A stretch of 37,507 nt of DNA from Calditrichota bacterium (GTDB lineage Bacteria; Calditrichota; Calditrichia; Calditrichales; J004): NCBI GenBank assembly GCA_024277115.1, contig JAJRVW010000028.1:1-37507 (forward strand). The letters are read 5' to 3'. Below the pieces are notes generated by a model, which saw only the letters and a program-made list of their open reading frames with translations, made no database searches and was not told the origin of the DNA. Shown here one piece after another: positions 16,258 through 24,328 of the stretch. Each line of letters starts with the position of its first letter. Within the stretch, counting starts at the first letter, position 1. Position numbers and translations under genes: made by a program.

Positions 16258-17158
16258 ATTTTTTACCCTTAAGTAAGTTTTATAATAAAGTATTATTGTA
16301 AATATAAATATCTATGTCTAATAACTATGAATAGATAGGTTTTGATTAATTTTATATATAATTTTTAGCTATCCTTTCAATGAACGACTTTTAACAAAAT
16401 GTTATTCCTCGATCGGTCATTCAATTAGTTCTTTCCTTCAGTCATGTAAATATGGTGAGTTTGTTTTGGGTCGTAATTATAAGTACTTCATTCGAAGATA
16501 TAATTAATTTAATTCATCTCAAAAAACCCAAGAAAGATTTTCCCTTTTTATCGAACAAAACCAAGCATAATTTCGTGGTCAATTTTTCGGGAGAGTAAAT
16601 ACTAATTTTGTAGCGTTATCTGCATAACTGAATTCAATAGGCAACAGGAAAGCACTGAAATAGCTAATGCTGTTGATTCTGTGATATGACCGTGTAAATT
16701 TAAGTTACTAACAAAGGGTATTTATAGGCTCCTCTTAATAAACCAAAAGCTACAAGTGATTTCGTATGGGTAGTACTTTGCTTTACCCCACTTTGTTATA
16801 AATTTTGTAATTAAGACGAAATGCACAAATATACCGGTCGCAGCGACTAATCCCACGACTTATTGATAGGGAGAATAGTGCAAAGCTCATAAATGTTTGA
16901 TACCTTTTTTCTTCGCTATAACTAGCAGAGTTAGTCAATTATTAATCTGACTTAAAACTAAGATTGCTCTCTCCATTAAAAAACTACCTGTTTAGATAAA
17001 TCCGTTTGAATAACCCTCAATCCATCTTATACTCGAACAGAATTAACTTGTACGTTTTAGTATCCCCTTGTCTTGACGGGCAGTTCAGTCGCTTCGTCTT
17101 GAGAATTAAACTCAATTCATTATTTGCGAATCAATAGCGGGTCGATATATATTTAGCT
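16258..17158. other. 901-bp AT-rich gap without a recognisable gene
   Basis: The segment lies upstream of the MACPF gene and of the frameshifted dehydrogenase. All frames are broken by frequent stops, and I see no tRNA, CRISPR or transposase remnant. The MACPF promoter must lie near its 16258 end. A small hairpin TTGAG/CTCAA occurs near 17099-17115. The length and lack of coding suggest remodelled or decayed sequence at an island edge. Confidence 0.5.
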
Positions 17159-18120
17159 ATGGAAAAATTAAAATTTGTTGTTCTTGACGGACATACTTTA
17201 AACCCGGGCGACTTAAGTTGGGAACCTTTAAAAGAACTTGGTGAGTGTAATTTTTATAGCCGAACTTATGAATCTCAAATCCTCGAGCGTTCTAAACATG
17301 CAGATATCCTACTTACTAATAAAGTACCGCTTGTAAGGAAATATTAGAATCGCTTCCGCATTTAGAATTGATTGTCGTAACGGCAACGGGCGTAAATGTT
17401 GTTGATTTGCAGGCGGCAAAGGCGTTAAATATTGTCGTGACAAATGTGCCCGCGTACGGGGCAAACTCTGTGGCACAGATGGTATTTGCGCATATCCTTA
17501 ATTTAACCCAGCAGGTTGGCCATCATAATCAATCGGTAAAAGAGGGAAAGTGGGTAAACTCAACGGATTGGTGTTATTGGGATTTTCCGTTAATCGAATT
17601 GTCCGGTAAAAAGATCGGGATAATTGGTTATGGGCAAATTGGCAAAAAGGTGGCGCATATCGCGCTTGCATTTGGAATGGAAGTACTGATAAATACACGA
17701 CGTAAAATGCCTGATTTACATCCAGGCATAAAACAAGAGGATTTTAATACACTGTTAACCCAAAGTGATATTGTAAGCCTGCATTGTCCGTTAACCGATA
17801 AAACAAATCAATTAATAAATGAAAAAAGCCTGGCCTTAATGAAAAAAAGCGCCTTTTTGATTAATACCGGCCGCGGCGGTTTGATTGATGAAAAAGCTCT
17901 GGCCAATGCTTTGAAAAAAAAGCAAATTGCAGGCGCAGGCCTGGATGTGCTTTCTTCAGAACCACCCAATATCAATAATCCGTTATTAAAGGCCCCTAAC
18001 TGCTATATTACGCCGCACATCGCCTGGGCCACCAAAGAGGCGCGCCAGAGGCTACTGGATATTGTTGTCGAAAATGTTAAATCCTTTTTAAGAGGAAAAG
18101 CACAAAATATAGTTAAATAG
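17159..18120 (+). pseudogene. D-2-hydroxyacid dehydrogenase (glycerate dehydrogenase-like), frameshifted near 17333
   Basis: Two frames together give one complete enzyme of about 320 residues. The first (17159-17347) starts MEKLKFVVLDGHTLNPGD and runs to LLTNKVPL. Dropping one base at 17333-17335 lets it continue as KEILESLPHLELIVVTATGVN in the frame of 17368-18120. The downstream part has the NAD-binding GYGQIG, the Arg of NTGRGGLIDE, the Glu of DVLSSEPP and the His of TPHIAWAT, the R-E-H catalytic set of the family. These enzymes reduce hydroxypyruvate or glyoxylate or oxidise D-glycerate. The single-base deletion is either a sequencing error or a young pseudogene; all catalytic residues are still intact. 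Confidence 0.88.
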
Positions 18121-18261
18121 AAGCCCTCATTAAGAAACAAACCAATTTAATCTTTGATCTTTTTATTTATTCATTTATCTTACCTATATATATATTTTAA
18201 CGAATATAGGACTTATCTTTTTTGGTTGACTATTTCTAAAAATAATTACGAGGTAAACACA

Positions 18262-19110
18262 ATGATAAAAAGTATACTTGTACCCTTAGACCCATCAAAA
18301 TATACCGACACGGCAATAGATGTTGCCTGTAAAATGGCCAAATATCACGGGGCGCAACTTACAGGCCTGGTCATTTTAGATATTCCCGGCATCGAAAAGC
18401 AAGTCGGGCCAGTGCCAATGGGCGCATCGTACTATGCGGATAAACTGGAACAGAAGCATACAAAGCGTGCCCAGGAACGGATTGATCAGCTTTTGCATAA
18501 ATTCCGCTCAAGATGCGAAGAAGCAGGAGTAAAGCACAAGGAAAGCCAAAACCAGGGCAGCCCAAGCGAACGTATCTTACACGAATCCATGTTCTACGAC
18601 ATGGTTATCACGGGCCTGCGCACACATTTTAATTTTGAAACTGCGGATAAACCGGGTGATTCGCTAAACGATCTTTTGGACGAATCCATCACGCCTATAT
18701 ACGGTGTCCCGGAACACATGGAAATGCCCGACCTCGCATCCGAAAAGATAAAAGTTTTAATACCGTTCAATGGAAGTTTGCCGGCGGCAAGGGCCTTACA
18801 AAGGTTTGCACAATCGATGATCCCGGAAATGTCCAAGGTTCGCCTTATCATCTCGGAGGAGGATGAAGAGATTGCCGCGTCCTTACTTAACCATGCAAAA
18901 GAATACCTTGAACTACATGGGTTTACAGATATTACAACAGACTGGACTACCGATGATATAATCGATACGTGTAAAGATTCACTGTTGGATTGGGCACATG
19001 TAATTGTTGTTGGCGCCCACTCTAAACGAGGCCTTTTTAATTTTATGGTTGGCAGCCTTACAGAGCATGTTATTAAATGGAATAAAATACCGGTTTTAAT
19101 CGGCCAATAA
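18262..19110 (+). CDS. Universal stress protein with two UspA domains
   Basis: The product is 282 residues from the ATG at 18262, chosen because a GAGG lies 8 bases upstream and the sequence then begins IKSILVPLDPSKYTDTAIDVA, a canonical UspA start; the longer frame from 18154 adds only unlikely hydrophobic residues. Domain one covers about 1-160. Domain two starts IKVLIPFNGSLPAARAL and ends GAHSKRGLFNFMVGSLTEHVI, close to the G2xG9xG(S/T) ATP-binding motif of UspA proteins; the first domain lacks a clear copy. These proteins bind ATP or AMP and aid survival in starvation or oxidative stress. A strong terminator follows. Confidence 0.92.
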   Translation: MIKSILVPLDPSKYTDTAIDVACKMAKYHGAQLTGLVILDIPGIEKQVGPVPMGASYYADKLEQKHTKRAQERIDQLLHKFRSRCEEAGVKHKESQNQGSPSERILHESMFYDMVITGLRTHFNFETADKPGDSLNDLLDESITPIYGVPEHMEMPDLASEKIKVLIPFNGSLPAARALQRFAQSMIPEMSKVRLIISEEDEEIAASLLNHAKEYLELHGFTDITTDWTTDDIIDTCKDSLLDWAHVIVVGAHSKRGLFNFMVGSLTEHVIKWNKIPVLIGQ

Positions 19111-19128
19111 TAAAATGATTCAAGTACA

Positions 19129-19160
19129 AAACCTGTCATTTTTTTGACAGGTTTTTTTTT
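19129..19160 (+). terminator. Intrinsic terminator after the universal stress gene
   Basis: AAACCTGTCA pairs with TGACAGGTTT across a T-rich loop and runs into a tract of T residues (19152-19160). Confidence 0.9.
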
Positions 19161-19217
19161 GTATAATTTAATCACCGATCACTTTTTAGATAGAATTTTC
19201 TTCCTCAACACGCTTTT

Positions 19218-20522
19218 ATGAATTCAACTAACCTTTCCCAGAAAAAGATTTTTAAGTTTTGGTACCCTTTGGCCGCAACCTGGCTGATGATGGCTTTTGA
19301 AGGGCCCTTTTTAGCTGCAATAATCGCGCGCCTTCCCGAAGCCAAAATTAACCTGGCCGCTTATGGTGTTGCCTACTCCTTCGGCCTTCTATCCGAAGCG
19401 CCTGTGATAATGATGATGGCCGCTTCAACACGCCTTGTTGCAAACCGGCAAAGTTATCTTAAATTACGAAACTTTAATTACGGTTTAATTGCGCTCGTAA
19501 CCCTTACCCTGGCGCTTGGTTTAATTCCCCCTGTTTTTGATTTTATAACCGGCTCTTTGATGAACCTGCCCAAAAAGGTAAGCGACCTTACCCATGCAAG
19601 TCTGCTGTTCCTGCTTCCCTGGCCAGGCGCCATCGCATACAGGAGGTTTTTACAGGGCATTTTAATTGCGAACAATAAAACAAAATATGTTAGTTTTGGG
19701 ACACTCGTCCGTTTGTTGATAATGGCTGCAACAGCTTTTGTTTTATTTACCTTTACTAAAATTGATGGCGCCCTGCTCGGAACAATTGCCCTCTCAAGCG
19801 GCGTTATGGCAGAGATGTTTGCCTCTCAACTCATGTGCAGGCCCACGATAAAAAGAATCTGTAATAAAAAAAGTAATGGTGATACGACAGGGAATATATC
19901 TTATAAAAAGATATATATTTTTTACTATCCCCTGGCCCTGGCAACATTTATCGGACTGGGCGCCCAACCGTTGATTATTTTACTGATCGGCCACAGTTAT
20001 TTAGCCTTAGAGTCACTTGCCGTGTTACCTGTAATTAATTCACTGATTTTTATTTTCAGAAGTATCGGCCTCTCTTTTCAGGAAGCGGGGATTGCACTAT
20101 TTGGTAAAAATAAGGAAGGCTACCTGCCACTGAAAAGTTTCGCAACAAAACTGGCATTTTTTAATTTTGGGGTCTTGGCATTAATTGCTTTTACGCCCAT
20201 GGCAGATTTTTGGTACGGTACAGTATCTGGCCTTACGCCCTTACTCGCGTCCCTTTCCGTTTTACCGACACAAATTTTAGTCGCTGTGCCTGTCTTGTCC
20301 GTTTTAATTTCATTTCAGCGATCGATTCAAGTTGTTTATAGAAATACATCGCCCATAAGCACAGCCACGGCACTAGAGGTTTCTGTTATTTTAATTACCC
20401 TTTTTGGGCTGACTTATGCTTGGGAGGTTGTTGGTGTAACAGCGGCGGCAATTGCCTTGGTTTCAGGCAGGCTGGTATCAAATATCTATTTGTATTTTAT
20501 GAACAATAAAGTATTAAAATAA
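19218..20522 (+). CDS. MATE-like (MOP superfamily) multi-span membrane transporter
   Basis: The product is 434 residues with about twelve membrane spans. The N-terminus FWYPLAATWLMMAFEGPFLAAIIARLPEA and the following YGVAYSFGLLSEAPVIMMMAAST show the two-bundle pattern of MATE/MOP flippases: gate-proximal Pro and Glu residues in the first span and a Ser/Thr-rich second span. A second half starts near residue 232 (YYPLALATFIGLGAQPLIILL), consistent with the internal repeat of the fold. Substrate cannot be read from sequence; organic cations, drugs or lipid-linked glycans are the usual options. No Shine-Dalgarno is seen. It stands downstream of the stress-gene terminator and so has its own promoter. 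Confidence 0.75.
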   Translation: MNSTNLSQKKIFKFWYPLAATWLMMAFEGPFLAAIIARLPEAKINLAAYGVAYSFGLLSEAPVIMMMAASTRLVANRQSYLKLRNFNYGLIALVTLTLALGLIPPVFDFITGSLMNLPKKVSDLTHASLLFLLPWPGAIAYRRFLQGILIANNKTKYVSFGTLVRLLIMAATAFVLFTFTKIDGALLGTIALSSGVMAEMFASQLMCRPTIKRICNKKSNGDTTGNISYKKIYIFYYPLALATFIGLGAQPLIILLIGHSYLALESLAVLPVINSLIFIFRSIGLSFQEAGIALFGKNKEGYLPLKSFATKLAFFNFGVLALIAFTPMADFWYGTVSGLTPLLASLSVLPTQILVAVPVLSVLISFQRSIQVVYRNTSPISTATALEVSVILITLFGLTYAWEVVGVTAAAIALVSGRLVSNIYLYFMNNKVLK

Positions 20523-20755
20523 TGCTTCAAAGTTTTTAACAATTGAAGTACAAAGTGTACACAATCCGAGTTTTTTTGCCAAAATCTAAAAGAAAGCTTT
20601 GAAAAATTAAATCTCTAAAGCTTAGTTAATTTTCTATCAAAAAGTCTTTCGAGAGCTGATTGCCCTGTTTTTTATTCCTACAATCAACAATCTTAATTCA
20701 TCTATTATCAGTCAAAAAACTTTGAGTCATGATTTTTAAAGTAAAAACAAAAAAA

Positions 20756-20790
20756 CATCAAACCTGCTATTTGATGCTTTTAGTTTTTGT
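20756..20790 (+). terminator. Terminator-like hairpin after the MATE-like gene
   Basis: CATCAAA (20756-20762) pairs with TTTGATG (20770-20776) around a 7-nt loop, followed by CTTTTAGTTTTT. An A-tract precedes the stem, so it could act in both directions. The stem is AT-rich and the distance to the gene is 233 bp, so confidence is moderate. Confidence 0.45.
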
Positions 20791-21079
20791 ACCGAGGATC
20801 CCGATGGATCGCGATACGATCCGAAGTAAATGGGTCTCTATGTTTTCGGCTGTAAAGATTAACGACAAGATTGATTTTTTAGCTTTTTCAATTAGCTTTA
20901 CATTTAAATTTTCATTTATTGCAAAAAATGGGAATGCACGATATTTGAATGGATATATTACTGTTGATGATGGTCGTACAAATATTTATAAACGGTGTAA
21001 AAAGTATGTTTTAAAGAAAAAAAGAGAAGCGAATTGTTCTCCGGCTAAATTTGATGAATCCGATCTAAAATGGCTGAAC

Positions 21080-21107
21080 TCGTCATATTGAACTTGTTTC
21101 AGTATCC
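21080..21107. repeat. Dispersed palindromic repeat (TTGAACTTGTTTCAG type)
   Basis: The sequence CGTCATATTGAACTTGTTTCAG contains an imperfect palindrome TTGAAnnnnTTTCAG. I recall near-identical CTGAACTTGTTTCAG elements as very common dispersed repeats in FCB-group genomes, where they yield spurious open frames with LKQVQ on the other strand, as here. The family assignment is from memory. Confidence 0.45.
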
Positions 21108-21184
21108 TTAACTTCAATTCCCATAAAGCGCGGCTCATCCTGCGTTCATGCCCCCGCTTTGCATACATCTTAAACTAATTCCAT

Positions 21185-23584
21185 TTAATGAAGCAGGAAA
21201 ACCATCGAGCTTAACGGCGCAACTGTTACATCCAATACATTATGGATCAGCGAATACCGTTTTACACCAAAAAGCGGAATTACACTTTTTACATTTAATA
21301 GTTTTGAAAAATTTAACCCGACAATTTTTTCATCCCGGGATTTACTCAGTACAACCAAAACCTTCTGGTGCATATCCGACCGCACATAGGCATAGATATC
21401 TTTATCCACATAAATGGTTTTAAAATCACCGTATCTCAATGCCGTGTTGTCCCGCCGAAGGTTAATAATACTTTTAATTTTCTTCTTCATCTGCTGCTCG
21501 GCCTTAGTTAAGTCAGCCCCAAAGCGCATCGGCCTACGGTTATCGGGGTCTATTGAGCCTGTCATGCCAAACTCATCGCCGTAATAGACAAATGGGATTC
21601 CGGGAATGGTCATCAAGTAGGTCATGTAAACCTGTGCTAGTTTATAGCTGCTTAAGCTATCCACTTTGGGTGGATCGTTCCAGGCTATTTCTGCCGGATT
21701 GCTACCGGGCGGGATGTCACCATCGGCAAGCGCTAAAAACCGGATTTTATCATGGCTGTCCATCAAATTTCCCATTAAATGGAACATGCCATAATTTTCA
21801 AAAGTCTTTGACATTTCTCCATCTAACACATCAAAACCTGCCTCCGGGTTTAAAAATGCATAAAGCGCCGTGTTGTATAAGTTGAAATTGAATTGTGCAT
21901 CCAACTGGCCATTATTTACATACGATTTTGTGAGGGCATACGAACCAAAAGATTCACCGATCTGAAAAATTTTACGGTTTTCAGGTTGCTCAATCTGGCT
22001 ATTGATTTTACGGGTAAGGGTGCGCCAAAACCGGGAAGGCACATGTTTTACCGCATCTTGCCGAAATCCATCAGCATTACTTTCTTTAAGCCACCACACG
22101 GCATTATCGGTCATTGTTTTTAAAGCCGTTTCAGAACCCAGATAATCAAAAGAAGGTAAATAGGGTTCAAACCAGGTTGTTAGCCGATATTCATCCCAAA
22201 GCCTTAAATTCTTTCGACCGTCGGGCAGGTCCAGTGTACCAAACCAGCTACGGTGCTCTTTAAAAAAAGGATGTTCTTCGTGCACATGGTTGCTTACATA
22301 ATCTAAAATTACTTTTATATTCTTTTGATGGGCCTTCTCGACAAGTTCCTGCAACAGTTCCATTGTCCCAAAACGGGTATCCAATTTGGTTGGGTCAATC
22401 GGCCAATATCCGTGGTAGCCGCTGTAAAAACGGTGGGGCTCGGGATATTCCTGATATGCATCAAGGGGGGTTTGATTTAGCGGGGATAGCCACAATACAT
22501 TTATACCAAGATCGGTAAAATAACCTTCGTCAAGTTTCTGCATAACGCCTTGCAAATCGCCACCATAGTAATTGGCTTTATCTTTTAACTGGGGATGATT
22601 TACTTTTTGGGTATTTGACGTATCGCCATCAAAAAAACGATCTACAACAATAGAATAAACGATGGCATCGTGCCACGAGAATGACTTAGGATCGGAACCG
22701 GCAATATCGCCATTTTTTATAATAACCTGCTCGAACGGGGTAGCAAAATTTTCTCCGGTTACAGCTGTTCGGATAGTGGTATTGGGCTCCAGGAAAGAAC
22801 GGCCTAAGGTAACCTGGATTACGTTTTTATTAACACGAATACTTTGTGTGGGAACGAGAACATTATTCTTCAGACAAATGACATTATCATTAGTAATAGG
22901 ACCGGCATTTTCAGAATCAATATAATATGAGATTTGTATGGTGCTTTCTTTTTTCTGGTATCCACGGTTAACCAAGCGCGGTGTAATCTTGTTCTCTTTT
23001 ATAATTAACTGCGAGTTATATTCCCCAAAAGAGTTCATAATTTTTGATTTATTCTTCGGATCGATAATCTCGTCTTTTCCGTTTATATAAAACCGATATT
23101 CATAACGCCCGGCATCCAGCCAAAATATTTTTTCAAACGTCCCGTCACCGTCAGGGTCTTCCATCGGGATACTTTTTCGGTTCCAGGTATTAAATGATCC
23201 AATTACGCGCACACTCTCAACCTTTTTGCGCGGCCGGTATTTAAAAGTATATGGAATCCGTTTTTTTACGCTTACAGGGATATGAAACCATTGTGAATTG
23301 TACTTAAATTTAATTACAGTTAATCCAACAAAGGAATCATCTGGGGTAAAAACAATATATTTTGAACCCGGTGAATATTTTACGGCAATATGATCATTTT
23401 TAAAAAATTTAAGATCGTATTTTGGGGCGTAAAAAAGATCAGAAACAAAAACCGTATCTTTTTGTCCGTTACTTAACCGGACGACATCGATAACATCTGT
23501 AATATCCTGTGTTTTTTTTGATGAGCAATGCATCAGGAAGGAAGCGATTATTAAGAAACTGAATAATAGATTTATACGTTTCAT
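21185..23584 (-). CDS. Lipoprotein GH13 alpha-amylase with CBM48-like domain
   Basis: The product is 799 residues. The N-terminal signal ends FLMHC with lipid-attachment Cys20 (atypical lipobox). Residues about 108-197 form an early-set/CBM48-like glucan-binding domain (VRVIGSFNTWNRKSIPMEDP, then GRYEYRFYING). Another beta domain leads to the GH13 barrel starting at about 303 (SWHDAIVYSIVVDRFFDGD). Catalytic residues are the nucleophile Asp510 in DGFRQDAVKHV, acid/base Glu544 in QIGES and Asp612 in MDSHD; region I is DYVSNHV (428-434). It probably acts at the cell surface or in the periplasm on alpha-glucans or cyclodextrins (neopullulanase/cyclomaltodextrinase-like). No SusCD-like transport genes adjoin, so it is not part of a visible utilisation locus. 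Confidence 0.92.
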   Translation of the reverse strand: MKRINLLFSFLIIASFLMHCSSKKTQDITDVIDVVRLSNGQKDTVFVSDLFYAPKYDLKFFKNDHIAVKYSPGSKYIVFTPDDSFVGLTVIKFKYNSQWFHIPVSVKKRIPYTFKYRPRKKVESVRVIGSFNTWNRKSIPMEDPDGDGTFEKIFWLDAGRYEYRFYINGKDEIIDPKNKSKIMNSFGEYNSQLIIKENKITPRLVNRGYQKKESTIQISYYIDSENAGPITNDNVICLKNNVLVPTQSIRVNKNVIQVTLGRSFLEPNTTIRTAVTGENFATPFEQVIIKNGDIAGSDPKSFSWHDAIVYSIVVDRFFDGDTSNTQKVNHPQLKDKANYYGGDLQGVMQKLDEGYFTDLGINVLWLSPLNQTPLDAYQEYPEPHRFYSGYHGYWPIDPTKLDTRFGTMELLQELVEKAHQKNIKVILDYVSNHVHEEHPFFKEHRSWFGTLDLPDGRKNLRLWDEYRLTTWFEPYLPSFDYLGSETALKTMTDNAVWWLKESNADGFRQDAVKHVPSRFWRTLTRKINSQIEQPENRKIFQIGESFGSYALTKSYVNNGQLDAQFNFNLYNTALYAFLNPEAGFDVLDGEMSKTFENYGMFHLMGNLMDSHDKIRFLALADGDIPPGSNPAEIAWNDPPKVDSLSSYKLAQVYMTYLMTIPGIPFVYYGDEFGMTGSIDPDNRRPMRFGADLTKAEQQMKKKIKSIINLRRDNTALRYGDFKTIYVDKDIYAYVRSDMHQKVLVVLSKSRDEKIVGLNFSKLLNVKSVIPLFGVKRYSLIHNVLDVTVAPLSSMVFLLH

Positions 23585-23657
23585 TTTTTCACCTAAATAT
23601 TAATTGATTTGGCGGGCATCGTTGAGAAATAATTTTAAAAAATAAAGATAGTCAGAA

Positions 23658-23688
23658 TTGATTTAAATGTAAATATCTTTTAATTTTG
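23658..23688 (+). promoter_or_regulatory. Promoter for tRNA-Thr
   Basis: TTGATT (23658-23663) is followed 17 bp later by TAATTTTG (23681-23688). The latter matches the Bacteroidota -7 element TAnnTTTG, and the predicted start is only a few bases before the tRNA. Confidence 0.4.
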
Positions 23689-23699
23689 TTTTTTTTAAA

Positions 23700-23773
23700 G
23701 CCACTGTAGCTCAGTCTGGTAGAGCAGTTCACTCGTAATGATCAGGTCAGCGGTTCGAGTCCGCTCAGTGGCT
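23700..23773 (+). tRNA. tRNA-Thr (anticodon CGT)
   Basis: This is a 74-nt cloverleaf: acceptor GCCACTG/CAGTGGC, D-stem GCTC/GAGC, anticodon loop CTCGTAA giving CGT (reads ACG), T-stem AGCGG/CCGCT with TTCGAGT loop, discriminator T. The anticodon stem GTTCA/TGATC has a T-T mismatch at the second pair where most tRNA-Thr genes have T-A (GAAC on the 3' side). No CCA is encoded. Confidence 0.93.
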
Positions 23774-23810
23774 CTTTTACTTAATACAAAATTAATAATT
23801 AGGAGAAAAT

Positions 23811-24326
23811 ATGTTGCGTTTTATTATGATAATTCTTGCCCTTTCTTTGTTTTCATGTAGTGATGCCAATAATCCTGTTGAGCCGGCTGGCGCCCTTGGC
23901 CTTGGAACTTTTGAAGTTAAAATTGATGGGAACGACTGGAATGCAAGTGAAGGATTTGTATTTGCTTCTGTGAGTGTTTCGGATACGTTAAGTTCTACGG
24001 TAATTTCTGCAACCCGAAGTATTTCGACCGAAGAAACAGAGACATTCGGAATCGTTGCTTCTAGTTTATCAACAGGTAGCTCCAGTTTGGAGGGAACCTA
24101 CGCTATAGATCCGCTTTTAGGTATAACCGTAATATTCACGAAAATAAATTCTACGACATCACTAAATTATTATTCCACCAGTGGTACGCTTGAAATCACA
24201 AAGGTTACGGCAACCAATATTTCGGGCACGTTTAGTGGAATATGTAAAAATAGTGATGATGAAAACGATACGATCACATTAACCAATGGTACTTTTAACG
24301 CAGCGGTTATTACTGATCAGCCATAA
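23811..24326 (+). CDS. Small lipoprotein, DUF6252-like
   Basis: The product is 171 residues. It has a short lipoprotein signal (LALSLFSC, lipidated Cys near residue 16), then FEVKIDGNDWNASEGF, a repeated beta-strand pattern rich in Ser and Thr, and LEITKVTATNISGTFSGIC. The layout (lipobox, a DG-x-x-W segment, and a final GTFSG strand) resembles DUF6252-type lipoproteins of Bacteroidota; this match is from memory. An AGGAG lies 6 bases before the ATG. It begins 37 bp after tRNA-Thr and may share its transcript. Its stop is 2 bp from the stop of the convergent response-regulator gene. Confidence 0.7.
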   Translation: MLRFIMIILALSLFSCSDANNPVEPAGALGLGTFEVKIDGNDWNASEGFVFASVSVSDTLSSTVISATRSISTEETETFGIVASSLSTGSSSLEGTYAIDPLLGITVIFTKINSTTSLNYYSTSGTLEITKVTATNISGTFSGICKNSDDENDTITLTNGTFNAAVITDQP

Positions 24327-24328
24327 TC

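Larger units (their letters stand above)
20523..21184. other. 662-bp intergenic region with hairpins and dispersed-repeat-like sequence
   Basis: The region lies between the convergent MATE-like and amylase genes. It contains a terminator-like hairpin at 20756-20790, a GGATCG/CGATCC hairpin at 20806-20822, and a CTGAAnnnnTTCAG-like repeat near 21080-21107. A 120-codon open frame at 20729-21091 overlaps these hairpins and looks non-coding. Confidence 0.55.

Noticed and set aside
16258-17158. A hidden gene, integrase remnant or attachment site in the 901-bp gap
   Set aside because: All frames are interrupted by stops, no transposase or integrase motif was seen, and no copy of the tRNA-Leu or tRNA-Thr 3' end occurs there.
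18154-18261. 36-residue N-terminal extension of the universal stress protein
   Set aside because: The ATG at 18262 has a well-placed GAGG and the protein then begins at the conserved UspA start; the extension is hydrophobic and unlike the family.
20729-21091. 120-codon plus-strand open frame
   Set aside because: It has no recognisable family or ribosome-binding site, and it runs through a terminator-like hairpin and a palindromic repeat. It is treated as non-coding.
20986-21168. 60-codon minus-strand frame with LKQVQ
   Set aside because: It is the translation of a dispersed repeat (TTGAACTTGTTTCAG) and not a conserved protein.
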